64,000 nucleotides of DNA from Streptomyces cylindrosporus (GCF_022698165.1 NZ_JALDAY010000001.1:310001-374000); one strand, 5' to 3'; counted from the first letter of the stretch, positions 1-9,129 are shown. The notes: generated by a model not told the origin, from the sequence alone. Program-made: numbers and translations.

Positions 1-597
1 GACGCCCTCCTCGCGGTCGACCGAGTAGCCGCGCGTGCGCACCGACGCGAGGTCGGCGGCGAGGGACTCACGGGTCGTACGGGTGTTGGGGGTGAGGGAC
101 TCGTACGGGCCCTCGGGCAGCTCCGTGTCGGGGCGCTCGGCCAGCAGCGCCTTGCCCAGCGCGCCCACGTGGGCCGGGAGGCGGCGGCCGACGCGGCTGA
201 TCGTGCGCAGGTACTCGTGCGACTCGCGGGTCGCCAGGTACGCCACGTCCCGGCCGTCCAGGCGGCCCATGTGGATCGTCTCGCCGAGCGCCTCCGACGC
301 CTCGTCGAGGTAGGGGCGTACGGCCCGTACCCGCGGGTCGGAGTCCAGATAGCTGGTGCCGGTCAGCAGGGCGTGGATGCCGATGCCGTAGAGGGAGCCG
401 GTGATGTCCGTGCGCACCCAGCCCCGGCCGATCAGGGTCTGCAGCAGCGCGTACATCGAGCTGCGGGGCACGCCCAGCGCGTCCGCCAGTTCCTGCAGCC
501 GGGCGGGCCGGTCGCCGCGCGCGGCCAGCAGTTCCAGCAGTTCCACCGTCCGCGCGGCCGACTTCACCTCACGGACGCCGCCACCTGTCTCCGACAT
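1..597 (-). CDS. IclR family transcriptional regulator (3' end outside window)
   Basis: The visible part is the N-terminal 199 codons, from ATG at 597; the gene runs off the left edge. The first ~65 residues form the winged helix-turn-helix of IclR proteins (ELLAARGDRPARLQELADAL, then PRSSMYALLQTL). After it comes the start of the effector-binding domain, with the typical GxxYLDSDPRVRAVRPYLDEA and GETIHMGRLDG stretches. It is divergent from the glucarate genes, so by family precedent it probably represses them and responds to an aldarate-derived ligand. The C-terminal ligand pocket is not visible, so the effector is inferred from context only. Confidence 0.88.
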   Translation of the reverse strand, partial: MSETGGGVREVKSAARTVELLELLAARGDRPARLQELADALGVPRSSMYALLQTLIGRGWVRTDITGSLYGIGIHALLTGTSYLDSDPRVRAVRPYLDEASEALGETIHMGRLDGRDVAYLATRESHEYLRTISRVGRRLPAHVGALGKALLAERPDTELPEGPYESLTPNTRTTRESLAADLASVRTRGYSVDREEGV

Positions 598-628
598 GGG
601 GCGATGGTAGTCGGCCGGTGCGCGCCCG

Positions 629-657
629 TTGACTGTCGTGGTTCGCATATCTAGGCT
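629..657 (+). promoter_or_regulatory. Probable sigma-70-type promoter of kdgD-gudD
   Basis: TTGACT at 629-634 and TAGGCT at 652-657 are separated by exactly 17 nt, a good match to the vegetative (HrdB) consensus. The start of transcription would fall near 664, about 35 nt before the kdgD ATG. This is a pattern reading with no experimental evidence. Confidence 0.6.
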
Positions 658-670
658 CTGTCTTCATACG

Positions 671-683
671 TAGATGACATCTA
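671..683. promoter_or_regulatory. Palindromic operator candidate, probably for the IclR protein
   Basis: TAGATG-A-CATCTA is a perfect inverted repeat just downstream of the predicted transcription start and upstream of the kdgD ribosome binding site. A bound repressor here would block transcription. The divergent IclR gene is the obvious candidate, but the assignment is inference. Confidence 0.5.
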
Positions 684-697
684 TATGGGGAGACCTC

Positions 698-1639
698 ATG
701 GCCGGTGCGGCGGAGACGACCGCGGGCAGGCTGCGGGACGGGATGGCGAACGGCGTGCTCTCCTTCCCGCTGACCTCCTTCCACGACGACGGCTCCCTCG
801 ACCCCGAGGGCTTCCGCGCCCATGCCGCCGCGCAGCTCGCCACCGGGCCCGGCGCGGTCTTCCCGGCCTGCGGCACCGGTGAGTTCTTCTCGCTGGACGA
901 GGACGAGTACCGGCAGGTGGTGACCATCGCCGTCGAGGAGGCGGGCGGGCGGGTGCCCGTCGTCGCGGGGGTCGGGTACGGCTGGGCGCAGGCCGCCCGT
1001 TTCGCGCGCATCGCCGAGGAGGCCGGCGCCGACGCCCTGCTGGTGCTGCCGCACTATCTGGTCGCCGCCCCGCAGGAGGGCCTGGTCGCCCAACTGGAGC
1101 AGCTCGCCGCCCGCACCCGGCTCCCGCTCATCGCCTACCAGCGCGGCCAAGTCGCCTATACGGCAGCCTCGTTGAGGCGCATCGCCGCACTCCCGAACGT
1201 CATCGGCCTCAAGGACGGCCACAGCGACCTCGACCGGCTCCAGCGCCTCACCCTGGCCGCCCCCGAGGGCTTCCTCTTCTTCAACGGCGCCGCCACCGCC
1301 GAGATCCAGGCCCGCGCCTACGCCACCGTCGGCGTCCCCGCCTACTCCTCCGCCGTGCACGCCTTCGCACCCGAGATCGCCAACACCTTCTTCGCCGCAC
1401 TGAGGGCCGGCGACGACAAGACCCTGGACCGGCTCCTGCGCGACTTCTACGTCCCGCTGGTCGAACTCCGCGACCGGGTACCGGGATACGCGGTCTCCCT
1501 GGTCAAGGCGGCGGCCCGGCTCCGTGGCCGACCCGTCGGCCCGGTCCGCGCACCGCTCACCGACCCGTCCCCCGCCGACCTGGCCGAACTGGAGTCCCTG
1601 CTCGCCACCGGCCTCGACCTCGTAGGAGCCCGACCGTGA
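698..1639 (+). CDS. kdgD: 5-dehydro-4-deoxyglucarate dehydratase
   Basis: A 313-residue class I aldolase-fold enzyme of the DHDPS/NAL superfamily. In glucarate catabolism this enzyme dehydrates and decarboxylates 5-dehydro-4-deoxyglucarate to 2-oxoglutarate semialdehyde. Visible features are the GTGEFFSL substrate loop, the IAYQRG tyrosine and the Schiff-base lysine in GLKDGHSDLDR. The C-terminal RVPGYAVSLVKAAARLRGRPVGPVRAPL is characteristic of the KdgD branch. I chose ATG 698, which has GGGGAGA 5 nt upstream, over the in-frame ATG at 674. It overlaps gudD by 4 bp (GTGA), so the two genes form one translationally coupled operon that performs successive pathway steps. Confidence 0.9.
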   Translation: MAGAAETTAGRLRDGMANGVLSFPLTSFHDDGSLDPEGFRAHAAAQLATGPGAVFPACGTGEFFSLDEDEYRQVVTIAVEEAGGRVPVVAGVGYGWAQAARFARIAEEAGADALLVLPHYLVAAPQEGLVAQLEQLAARTRLPLIAYQRGQVAYTAASLRRIAALPNVIGLKDGHSDLDRLQRLTLAAPEGFLFFNGAATAEIQARAYATVGVPAYSSAVHAFAPEIANTFFAALRAGDDKTLDRLLRDFYVPLVELRDRVPGYAVSLVKAAARLRGRPVGPVRAPLTDPSPADLAELESLLATGLDLVGARP

Positions 1640-2925
1640 ACCTCACGATCACCGACGTACGGCTGACCCCGATCCTGGTCGCCGACCCGCCGCTGCTCAA
1701 CACGCAGGGCGTGCACCAGCCGTACACGCCCCGGCTGATCGTCGAGGTCGAGACGGCCGACGGGGTCACGGGCGTCGGGGAGACGTACGGGGACACCAAG
1801 TACCTGGAACTCGCCCGGCCGTTCGCCGAGAAGCTGAAAGGTCGTCAAGTCAGTGATCTGAATGGGCTGTTCACGGTCGCCGACGAGGTCGCCGTCGACG
1901 ACGCCCGGGTCTCCGGACAGGTCGACGTCGGCGGGCTGCGCGGTGTCCAGACCGCCGACAAGCTCCGCCTGTCCGTCGTCTCCGGCTTCGAGGTCGCCTG
2001 CCTCGACGCCCTCGGCAAGGCACTCGGGCTGCCCGTGCACGCGCTGCTCGGCGGCAAGGTCCGGGACGCGGTCGAGTACAGCGCGTACCTGTTCTACAAG
2101 TGGGCCGACCACCCCGAGGGCGTGGCGAGCGAGAAGGACGACTGGGGGGCCGCGGTCGATCCGGCGGGGGTGGTGGCGCAGGCGCGGCTGTTCAAGGAGC
2201 GGTACGGGTTCACCTCGTTCAAGCTCAAGGGCGGAGTCTTCCCGCCGGACGAGGAGATCGCCGCGGTGCGGGCGCTTGCGGAGGCCTTTCCCGGGCATCC
2301 GCTCCGGCTCGACCCCAACGGCGCCTGGTCCGTGGAGACTTCGCTGAAGGTGGCCAAGGAACTCGGGGACGTCCTGGAGTACCTGGAGGACCCGGCGCTC
2401 GGCACCCCCGCCATGGCCGAGGTCTCCGCCGCCACCGGCGTGCCGCTCGCGACCAACATGTGCGTGACGACCTTCGCCGAGATCAAGGAGGCGTTCGTCA
2501 AGGACGCCGTGCAGGTCGTGCTCTCCGACCACCACTACTGGGGCGGCCTGCGCAACACCCAGCAACTCGCCGCGATCTGCCGGACGTTCGGGGTCGGCGT
2601 GTCCATGCACTCCAACACCCACCTGGGGATCAGCCTGGCCGCGATGACTCACGTCGCGTCCACCGTCCCCGACCTCCACCACGCCTGCGACTCGCACTAT
2701 CCCTGGCAGTCGGAGGACGTGCTGACGTCCCGGCTCACCTTCGAGGACGGCAGGGTGACTGTCTTGGACGCGCCGGGTCTCGGCGTCGAACTCGACCGCG
2801 AGAAGCTGCGGGTCCTGCACCAGCGGTGGCTCGACGACGACGGGTCGCTGCGCGAACGCGACGACGCGGCGGCGATGCGGGTGGCCGATCCGCAGTGGGT
2901 GACGCCGACGGTGCCCCGCTGGTGA
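1636..2925 (+). CDS. gudD: Glucarate dehydratase (enolase superfamily)
   Basis: A 429-residue enolase-superfamily dehydratase that converts D-glucarate to 5-dehydro-4-deoxyglucarate, the substrate of the preceding enzyme. The N-terminal capping domain (IVEVETADGVTGVGETYGD) is followed by the barrel. The barrel shows the KxK catalytic motif (SFKLKGGVF), metal ligands in RLDPNGAW and YLEDPA, and the catalytic histidine region SMHSNTHLGISLAAMTH. Length and motifs fit the glucarate dehydratase group. The GTG start overlaps the kdgD stop. Activity on galactarate or idarate cannot be excluded from the sequence alone. Confidence 0.9.
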   Translation: MNLTITDVRLTPILVADPPLLNTQGVHQPYTPRLIVEVETADGVTGVGETYGDTKYLELARPFAEKLKGRQVSDLNGLFTVADEVAVDDARVSGQVDVGGLRGVQTADKLRLSVVSGFEVACLDALGKALGLPVHALLGGKVRDAVEYSAYLFYKWADHPEGVASEKDDWGAAVDPAGVVAQARLFKERYGFTSFKLKGGVFPPDEEIAAVRALAEAFPGHPLRLDPNGAWSVETSLKVAKELGDVLEYLEDPALGTPAMAEVSAATGVPLATNMCVTTFAEIKEAFVKDAVQVVLSDHHYWGGLRNTQQLAAICRTFGVGVSMHSNTHLGISLAAMTHVASTVPDLHHACDSHYPWQSEDVLTSRLTFEDGRVTVLDAPGLGVELDREKLRVLHQRWLDDDGSLRERDDAAAMRVADPQWVTPTVPRW

Positions 2926-3011
2926 ACGCCGTCCGCCGCGGCGTGCGTGACGGCCGGTTGTCAGTGGGGTGGTGCACACTGGCCTGATCCGCACCATCCA
3001 GGGAGTGCACC

Positions 3012-4154
3012 GTGATCCCGTCGAGCGCGTCCACCGGGAAGGGACCGTCGTCCGCCGCCGAGGGAGCGGCCTGCCAGGTCCAGGTCGACCCGCTCGCCGC
3101 CCTGCGCACACCGGACGATCCCCCCTGGGACGTGTACCTGACCGGCACGGTCTTCCTCGACATCATCTTCACCGGCCTCGACTCCGCCCCCGTGCGCGGC
3201 ACCGAGTCCTGGGCGCGCGGGATGGGCTCCAGCCCCGGCGGCGTCGCCAACATGGCCACCGCACTGGCCCGGCTCGGCCTGAAGACGTCCCTCGCGGCGG
3301 CCTTCGGCGACGACCACTACGGCGAGTACTGCTGGGACGCCCTGGAGACCGGCGAGCACATCGACCTCGCCACCTCGCGCACCGTGCCCGGCTGGCACTC
3401 CCCGGTCACCGTCTCGATGGCGTACGAGGGCGAGCGCACGATGGTCTCCCACGGCCACGAGCCGCCCCCGGAGGAGCCCGCCCCCGACTGCCCGCCCCGC
3501 GCGCGTGCCGCCATCGCCTCCCTCACGCCTGGCAAGCGCGCCCCCTGGATCGCCCAGGCCGCGAGCAGGGGCACCCGCGTCTTCGCCGACGTCGGCTGGG
3601 ACGACACCGGCGCCTGGGACCTGGCCGGCCTCGCCGACCTGGAGCACTGCGAGGCCTTCCTGCCGAACGCGGAGGAGGCGATGCGGTACACCGGCGCGAG
3701 CTCCCCGCGCGCCGCCGCCCACGCCCTCACCGAGCACGTACCGCTCGCCGTCGTCACCCTGGGTGCCGAGGGCGCGTACGCCGTGGACCGGCGCACCGGC
3801 GAGAGCGCCGAGGTCCCCGCCATCGAGGTGGCGGCCCTCGACCCGACCGGCGCCGGCGACGTCTTCGTGGCGGGCTTCGTCACCGGCACGCTCGCCGACT
3901 GGCCGCTGGCCGACCGGCTGGCCTTCGCGGGGCTGACGGCGGCGCTGTCGGTCCAGGAGTTCGGCGGCTCGCTGTCGGCGCCCGGCTGGTCGGAGATCGG
4001 GGCCTGGTGGCGCAAGGTGCAGTCGGTGGAGAGCCAGGAGCCGGCCGCGCTGCGGCGGTACGCGTTCCTGGACGACCTGGTCCCGGAGGAGACGGCGGCG
4101 AGACCGTGGCCGCTGCGGCGGGCGGTGCCGACGATCGGGTTCAGGTCCGCGTAG
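3012..4154 (+). CDS. PfkB-family carbohydrate kinase
   Basis: A 380-residue ribokinase/PfkB-family sugar kinase. The N-terminal PfkB signature is seen in GSSPGGVANMATALARLG and the C-terminal ATP/anion-hole signature in DPTGAGDVFVAGF, where the aspartate is the catalytic base. The GTG start is preceded by GGGAG. It lies 86 nt after gudD on the same strand, so it may belong to the same sugar-acid locus. However, a 2-keto-3-deoxy sugar kinase is not required by the KdgD/GudD route, so the substrate is unknown. The N-terminal ~35 residues are poorly conserved and a later start is possible. Confidence 0.8.
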   Translation: MIPSSASTGKGPSSAAEGAACQVQVDPLAALRTPDDPPWDVYLTGTVFLDIIFTGLDSAPVRGTESWARGMGSSPGGVANMATALARLGLKTSLAAAFGDDHYGEYCWDALETGEHIDLATSRTVPGWHSPVTVSMAYEGERTMVSHGHEPPPEEPAPDCPPRARAAIASLTPGKRAPWIAQAASRGTRVFADVGWDDTGAWDLAGLADLEHCEAFLPNAEEAMRYTGASSPRAAAHALTEHVPLAVVTLGAEGAYAVDRRTGESAEVPAIEVAALDPTGAGDVFVAGFVTGTLADWPLADRLAFAGLTAALSVQEFGGSLSAPGWSEIGAWWRKVQSVESQEPAALRRYAFLDDLVPEETAARPWPLRRAVPTIGFRSA

Positions 4155-4172
4155 GCGCGTAGGCGCGTAGGC
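4149..4172 (+). repeat. Three tandem copies of GCGTAGGC
   Basis: Three perfect 8-bp copies run across the stop codon of the sugar kinase gene. This is probably replication slippage; no function is apparent. Confidence 0.7.
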
Positions 4173-4338
4173 CGGAGTTCCCCGGGCCGCGACCGAGGCC
4201 GCAACCGGGACCGTGGCTGGGGCCGTGAAAAGTCCTACGGCGTTGTCAGTCCCCCGGCGTACCCTTGAAACCGCCAGGCGGCCCACCGGGGCAGCGTGCC
4301 GTTTTCAGGAGGACGAGCAAGGCCTACAGAGCCGGCCC

Positions 4339-6468
4339 ATGACTCAGACACCCACAGCTCACACCCCCGCGCAGGGGCAGGCGAGAGCACAGTTCACGGT
4401 CCCTGCCCAGCACCCGATGGTCACCGTGCTGGGTTCCGGCGACTCCCTCCTGCGCGTGATCGAGAAGGCCTTCCCGGCGGCCGACATCCACGTCCGGGGC
4501 AATGAGATCAGCGCGGTCGGCGACGCCGCTGAAGTCGCCATCGTCCAGCGCCTGTTCGACGAGATGATGCTGGTGCTCCGCACCGGACAGCCGATGACGG
4601 AGGACGCAGTGGAACGCTCGATCGCGATGCTCAGAGCGAGTGAGAACGGGACGAACGACGGCCAGGAGACCCCGGCCGAGGTCCTCACCCAGAACATCCT
4701 CTCCTCGCGCGGTCGCACGATCCGCCCCAAGACCCTGAACCAGAAGCGGTACGTCGACGCGATCGACAAGCACACGATCGTCTTCGGCATCGGCCCCGCC
4801 GGTACCGGCAAGACCTACCTCGCCATGGCCAAGGCGGTGCAGGCCCTCCAGTCCAAGCAGGTCAACCGCATCATCCTGACCCGCCCCGCCGTGGAGGCGG
4901 GAGAGCGCCTCGGCTTCCTGCCGGGCACGCTCTACGAGAAGATCGACCCGTACCTGCGCCCGCTGTACGACGCGCTGCACGACATGCTGGACCCGGACTC
5001 GATCCCACGGCTGATGGCGGCGGGGACGATCGAGGTGGCGCCGCTGGCATATATGCGTGGCCGCAGCCAACCCGTGTTCACGAACGTCCTTACGCCGGAC
5101 GGCTGGCGCCCCATCGGCGACCTTCAGGTCGGTGACCTGGTGATTGGCTCCAATGGCGAGCCGACCCCGGTCCTCGGCGTCTATCCGCAGGGCGAGCGGG
5201 ACATCTACCGCGTCACGGCCCAGGACGGTTCCTGGACCCTGGCCTGCGGTGAGCACCTGTGGACGGTCCGGACCCGTGATGACGCGCGCCGTGACAAGCC
5301 GTGGCGGGTTCTGGAGACCCAGGAGATGATCGGCAACCTCCGGGCGGCGCACTATCGCCGGTACGAGCTGCCCATGCTCACCGCGCCCGTGGAGTTCCCC
5401 GAGCGTGAGGTTCCCATGGACCCGTACGCGCTGGGACTGCTGCTGGGCGATGGCTGCCTCACGGGTTCCACCACGCCGTCCTTCGCGACGGAGGATCGTG
5501 AGCTGGCGGAGGCCCTGGAGGCCGGACTGCCCGGCGTCACGGTCCGGCACAAGGGCGGGCCCGACTACGTCCTCAACCGGATCAAGTCCCCCGGCGATGT
5601 GGTCACGCTGGAGAATCCGGTCACGCGAGTCCTGCGTGAGCTGGATCTGCTGCGGACGCGCTCGCACACCAAGTTCGTCCCGGATGACTACCTGTACAAC
5701 TCTGCCGAGGTGCGGCTGGCCGTTCTCCAGGGCCTGCTCGACTCCGACGGCGGACCGGTCACACAGAAGGACCGCACCTGCCGGGTTCAGTTCTCGACCG
5801 CGTCAATTCTCCTGCGGGACGACATCATCGCCCTGGTCCAGTCGCTCGGTGGCGTTGCCTACACTCGGCGCCGTCTCGCTCAGGACCGCAAGCAGGGGAC
5901 CGCCCTTGCGGCTCACCGTCACGACAGCCACGTCGTCGACATCCGCCTCCCCGAAGGCATCGAGCCCTTCCGCCTCGCCCGCAAGCGCGACAAGTACCAC
6001 GCGGCCGGAGGCGGCGGACGCCCGATGCGGTTCATCGACAGCATCGAGCCCGCGGGCAGGGAGGAGACCGTCTGTATCCAGGTGGCCGCCGAGGACTCCC
6101 TCTACGTCACCCAGGACTACCTGCTGACCCACAACACCCTCAATGACGCCTTCATCATCCTCGACGAGGCCCAGAACACCTCGCCCGAGCAGATGAAGAT
6201 GTTCCTCACCCGGCTCGGCTTCGACTCGAAGATCGTGATCACGGGTGACGTGACGCAGGTCGACCTGCCGAACGGGACGAAGTCGGGGCTGCGGCAGGTC
6301 CAGGACATCCTGGAGGGGCTCGACGACGTGCACTTCTCCCGCCTGTCGTCGCAGGACGTCGTACGGCACAAGCTCGTCGGCCGTATCGTCGACGCGTACG
6401 AGAAGTACGACAGCAAGCACGGCACGGAGAACGGCACCCACAAGGGCGGCCGCAACAAGCGGAAGTAG
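4339..6468 (+). CDS. phoH: PhoH-like ATPase precursor interrupted by an intein
   Basis: PhoH-like P-loop NTPase, associated with RNA metabolism and usually next to ybeY. The precursor is 709 residues, but removing residues 243-599 leaves an extein of 352 residues, the normal PhoH length. The N-extein carries a small KH-like region (~20-80) and Walker A GPAGTGKT at 152-159. Walker B (FIILDEAQ) begins shortly after the second splice point and is followed by [13 protein letters not shown] chose ATG 4339, which starts the conserved N-terminus. The only strong Shine-Dalgarno (AGGAGG, 4307-4312) is 26 nt upstream, which is unusually far. The in-frame GTG at 4213 would add 42 unlikely residues. Uninterrupted reading into ybeY suggests one operon. 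Confidence 0.92.
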   Translation: MTQTPTAHTPAQGQARAQFTVPAQHPMVTVLGSGDSLLRVIEKAFPAADIHVRGNEISAVGDAAEVAIVQRLFDEMMLVLRTGQPMTEDAVERSIAMLRASENGTNDGQETPAEVLTQNILSSRGRTIRPKTLNQKRYVDAIDKHTIVFGIGPAGTGKTYLAMAKAVQALQSKQVNRIILTRPAVEAGERLGFLPGTLYEKIDPYLRPLYDALHDMLDPDSIPRLMAAGTIEVAPLAYMRGRSQPVFTNVLTPDGWRPIGDLQVGDLVIGSNGEPTPVLGVYPQGERDIYRVTAQDGSWTLACGEHLWTVRTRDDARRDKPWRVLETQEMIGNLRAAHYRRYELPMLTAPVEFPEREVPMDPYALGLLLGDGCLTGSTTPSFATEDRELAEALEAGLPGVTVRHKGGPDYVLNRIKSPGDVVTLENPVTRVLRELDLLRTRSHTKFVPDDYLYNSAEVRLAVLQGLLDSDGGPVTQKDRTCRVQFSTASILLRDDIIALVQSLGGVAYTRRRLAQDRKQGTALAAHRHDSHVVDIRLPEGIEPFRLARKRDKYHAAGGGGRPMRFIDSIEPAGREETVCIQVAAEDSLYVTQDYLLTHNTLNDAFIILDEAQNTSPEQMKMFLTRLGFDSKIVITGDVTQVDLPNGTKSGLRQVQDILEGLDDVHFSRLSSQDVVRHKLVGRIVDAYEKYDSKHGTENGTHKGGRNKRK
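5065..6135 (+). mobile_element. Intein with LAGLIDADG homing endonuclease inside phoH
   Basis: A 357-residue in-frame insertion between YMRGR and TLNDAF of PhoH. The first residue is Ser (SQPVFT...), giving the block A pattern with [13 protein letters not shown]. Block B-like [10 protein letters not shown] follows. Two LAGLIDADG helices are visible ([11 protein letters not shown] and [10 protein letters not shown]), so the endonuclease looks intact. The C-terminal splicing blocks are [15 protein letters not shown] and YLLTHN, with the penultimate His and terminal Asn, and the +1 residue is Thr. Splicing would therefore start from Ser1 and use Thr+1. The segment uses more A/T-ending codons (ATT, AAT, CTT, TCA) than the flanking exteins, consistent with lateral arrival. 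Confidence 0.92.
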
Positions 6469-6481
6469 ACAAGCCAGCACC

Positions 6482-6979
6482 ATGTCGATCGACGTCAACA
6501 ACGAGTCCGGAACCGAGGTCGACGAGCAGGCGATCCTCGACATCGCCCGTTACGCGCTCGCGCGGATGCGCATCCACCCGCTCTCCGAGCTCTCGGTGAT
6601 CGTCGTGGACGCCGACGCCATGGAGCAGCTGCACATCCAGTGGATGGACCTGCCGGGGCCGACGGACGTCATGTCCTTCCCGATGGACGAGCTGCGCCCG
6701 CCCGGCAAGGACGACGAGGAGCCGCCGCAGGGGCTGCTCGGGGACATCGTGCTGTGTCCCGAGGTCGCAAAGAAGCAGGGCGAGGAAGCCGAGACCCAGC
6801 ACTCCATGGACGAGGAGCTCCAGCTGCTCACCGTCCACGGAGTGCTGCATCTCCTCGGGTACGACCACGAGGAGCCCGACGAGAAGGCCGAGATGTTCGG
6901 TCTGCAGGCGGCCATCGTGGACGGCTGGCGGGCCGAGAAGGGCCTGACCGGCCCGTCCCCGGCTCCCACCGTCTCGTAG
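6482..6979 (+). CDS. ybeY: Endoribonuclease YbeY
   Basis: A 165-residue single-domain metalloprotein of the UPF0054 family, needed for 16S rRNA 3'-end maturation and ribosome quality control. The zinc-binding signature [11 protein letters not shown] is present and the domain is of normal length. The N-terminus starts [10 protein letters not shown], as in other actinobacterial members. It lies 13 nt downstream of phoH and 9 nt upstream of the CNNM gene, the conserved phoH-ybeY-hlyC/corC order seen in many bacteria. Confidence 0.95.
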   Translation: MSIDVNNESGTEVDEQAILDIARYALARMRIHPLSELSVIVVDADAMEQLHIQWMDLPGPTDVMSFPMDELRPPGKDDEEPPQGLLGDIVLCPEVAKKQGEEAETQHSMDEELQLLTVHGVLHLLGYDHEEPDEKAEMFGLQAAIVDGWRAEKGLTGPSPAPTVS

Positions 6980-6988
6980 AGCCGCCTC

Positions 6989-8296
6989 ATGAGTCCTCAG
7001 ATCGTCGCGGGCGCCATCGCCCTGGTCGTTGTGGCGTGGCTGGCCGCCTGCGCGGAGGCGGGTCTCGCCCGTGTCTCCAGCTTCCGCGCCGAGGAGGCGG
7101 TACGGTCCGGGCGGCGCGGCAGCGCGAAGCTGGCGCAGGTCGCCGCCGACCCCACCCGCTACCTCAACGTCGCCCTGCTGGTCCGCGTCGCCTGCGAGAT
7201 GGCGGCCGCGGCGATGGTGACGTACGCCTGTCTCCAGCAGTTCTCCGGCACCACCCGTGCCCTGCTCGCGGCGATCGGCGTGATGGTGCTCGTCTCGTAC
7301 GTCGCCGTCGGTGTCTCGCCGCGCACCATCGGCCGGCAGCATCCGCTGAACACCGCGACGGCGGCGGCGTACGTGCTGCTGCCGCTGGCCCGGATCATGG
7401 GCCCGATCCCGAACCTGCTGATCCTGATCGGTAACGCGCTGACCCCCGGCAAGGGCTTCCGCCGCGGCCCGTTCGCCTCCGAGGCGGAGCTGCGGGCGCT
7501 GGTGGACCTCGCCGAGAAGGAGTCGCTGATCGAGGACGAGGAGCGCCGGATGGTGCACTCGGTCTTCGAGCTGGGCGACACCCTCGTACGGGAGGTCATG
7601 GTTCCGCGCACCGACCTGATCGTCATCGAGCGCTACAAGACCATCCGCCAGGCCCTCACCCTCGCGCTCCGCTCGGGCTTCTCGCGCATCCCGGTCACCG
7701 GGGAGAGCGAGGACGACATCGTCGGGATCGTGTACCTCAAGGACCTGGCCCGCAAGACGCACATCAGCCGCGACGCCGAGTCCGAGCTGGTCTCGACGGC
7801 CATGCGGCCTGCCGCGTTCGTGCCCGACACGAAGAACGCCGGTGACCTGCTGCGCGAGATGCAGCAGGAGCGCAACCACGTCGCCGTGGTCATCGACGAG
7901 TACGGCGGCACGGCCGGGATCGTCACCATCGAGGACATCCTGGAGGAGATCGTCGGCGAGATCACCGACGAGTACGACCGTGAACTCCCGCCGGTGGAGG
8001 ACCTCGGCGACGACCGCTACCGCGTCACGGCCCGCCTCGACATCACGGACCTGGGCGAGCTGTACGGCCTCGACGAGTACGACGACGAGGACGTGGAGAC
8101 GGTCGGCGGCCTCCTCGCGAAGGCCCTGGGCCGGGTCCCCATCGCCGAGGCGTCGAGCGTCGTGGAACTCCCCGACGGCCGCGAGCTCCGCCTGACCGCG
8201 GAGGCCGGCTCCGGCCGCCGCAACAAGATCGTCACGGTCCTGGTCGAGCCCCTGGGCCCGACGGATCCGCCCGCGGAGGAGGCGAAAGAGGAGTGA
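6989..8296 (+). CDS. CNNM/CBS-domain membrane protein (HlyC/CorC family)
   Basis: A 435-residue protein with an N-terminal DUF21/CNNM transmembrane domain (roughly residues 1-170, about four hydrophobic segments). It then has a CBS pair (~200-330, including REVMVPRTDLIVIE and VVIDEYGGTAGIVTIEDILEEIVGEI) and a C-terminal CorC_HlyC domain (~345-430). Members are implicated in Mg2+ or Co2+ transport. Old annotations as haemolysin rest on a historical misassignment. The GTGA overlap with the next gene indicates continued operon structure. Confidence 0.9.
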   Translation: MSPQIVAGAIALVVVAWLAACAEAGLARVSSFRAEEAVRSGRRGSAKLAQVAADPTRYLNVALLVRVACEMAAAAMVTYACLQQFSGTTRALLAAIGVMVLVSYVAVGVSPRTIGRQHPLNTATAAAYVLLPLARIMGPIPNLLILIGNALTPGKGFRRGPFASEAELRALVDLAEKESLIEDEERRMVHSVFELGDTLVREVMVPRTDLIVIERYKTIRQALTLALRSGFSRIPVTGESEDDIVGIVYLKDLARKTHISRDAESELVSTAMRPAAFVPDTKNAGDLLREMQQERNHVAVVIDEYGGTAGIVTIEDILEEIVGEITDEYDRELPPVEDLGDDRYRVTARLDITDLGELYGLDEYDDEDVETVGGLLAKALGRVPIAEASSVVELPDGRELRLTAEAGSGRRNKIVTVLVEPLGPTDPPAEEAKEE

Positions 8297-8586
8297 CGGA
8301 GTCCGGCGGGGGTCCGGTGGCCCGGATGCGGGTGAGCAACCGGGGCACGGACATGCTGGAACTGATCCTGGAGCCGTACGGCAGCGACCACTGGCTGCGC
8401 CCCGGAGAGACGTTCGTGGTCGTGACGTACGGCTTCGGCGAGGACGACGAACCCTTCGAGGTCGAGCACGAACCCGCGGTGGTGACCGTGCACGTCGGCG
8501 GACACGGGTATGTGACCGACCTCCTCGGTGACGAGGTCGACTGCGCGCACGGCCGCCCGGAGACCGGTGAGGAGACCCCCGTATGA
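8293..8586 (+). CDS. Hypothetical protein, 97 residues
   Basis: A small acidic, soluble protein predicted to be mostly beta strand (RMRVSNRGTDMLELILEPYG, then LRPGETFVVVTYGF). I recognise no family or catalytic motif. Its GTG start overlaps the stop of the CNNM gene, and its stop overlaps the start of the next gene by 4 bp, so it is very probably a real, coupled operon member. The acidic C-terminus ends PETGEETPV. Confidence 0.7.
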   Translation: MTESGGGPVARMRVSNRGTDMLELILEPYGSDHWLRPGETFVVVTYGFGEDDEPFEVEHEPAVVTVHVGGHGYVTDLLGDEVDCAHGRPETGEETPV

Positions 8587-8942
8587 CCCCTGAGGAGCTG
8601 CGCGGATTCTGTCTGTCCTTCAATGCCGTCGTGGAGGACTTTCCGTTCAACCCGGAGACGTCCGTCTTCAAGGTGCTGGGCAAGCTGTTCGCTCTGTCGA
8701 ATCTCGGGGCGCGGCCTCTGACCGTCAACCTCAAGTGCGATCCCGAGGACGCGGTCCGGCTGCGGGCCGATCACCCGGGCCTGATCGTTCCCGGGTATCA
8801 CATGAACAAGCGGCACTGGAACACCGTCACCGTCGACGGCGGGCTGTCCGACCGGCTGGTGCGCGAGCTCATCGAGGACTCGTACGACCTCGTGGTGGCG
8901 GGGCTGCCGCGCGCGGAGCGGCTGCGGCTCGACCGGAAGTGA
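8583..8942 (+). CDS. MmcQ/YjbR family protein
   Basis: A 119-residue single-domain protein of the MmcQ/YjbR family, a CyaY-like alpha/beta fold sometimes described as DNA-binding. Typical stretches are LSFNAVVEDFPFNPETSVFKV, LTVNLKCDPEDAVRLR and GYHMNKRHWNTVTVDG, the last being the family hallmark. The ATG lies in a 4-bp overlap with the preceding gene. The exact biological role of the family is unresolved. Confidence 0.88.
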   Translation: MTPEELRGFCLSFNAVVEDFPFNPETSVFKVLGKLFALSNLGARPLTVNLKCDPEDAVRLRADHPGLIVPGYHMNKRHWNTVTVDGGLSDRLVRELIEDSYDLVVAGLPRAERLRLDRK

Positions 8943-9098
8943 ATCCGTGCATCGACGGAAGTGATGCCGAGACCTCGCCAGGCGCGAAGGATCGCGGCAG
9001 AATAGAGAGTTCAGCGGGTCCTTAACAGGCCCACTCCTTGTACGCGGTCCAAGCACACTCGGAGTGGAGCCTGCTTCTACTGGCGCTCGCTCATCCGG

Positions 9099-9120
9099 CC
9101 CCGGCTTCTTTCAGCCGGGG
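9099..9120. terminator. Hairpin between convergent genes
   Basis: CCCCGGCT and AGCCGGGG form an 8-bp perfect stem with a 6-nt loop. It has no U-tract, which is common in Streptomyces. It lies between the end of the phoH operon and the end of the opposite-strand small membrane gene and could serve both. Upstream, CCACTCC (9031-9037) can pair with GGAGTGG (9061-9067), so the 8943-9098 stretch may be a structured 3' UTR or small RNA. Confidence 0.6.
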
Positions 9121-9129
9121 TCGCTTGCG

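Noticed and set aside
698..1639. 4-hydroxy-tetrahydrodipicolinate synthase (DapA) for the first DHDPS-family gene
   Set aside because: The C-terminal pattern and the coupled glucarate dehydratase point to the 5-dehydro-4-deoxyglucarate branch.
4213..4338. N-terminal extension of phoH from the GTG at 4213
   Set aside because: The 42 extra residues are not PhoH-like, and conserved PhoH sequence begins at the ATG at 4339.
6989..8296. Haemolysin annotation for the CNNM/CBS protein
   Set aside because: The domain order is that of CorC/CNNM transport-related proteins. The haemolysin label is historical.
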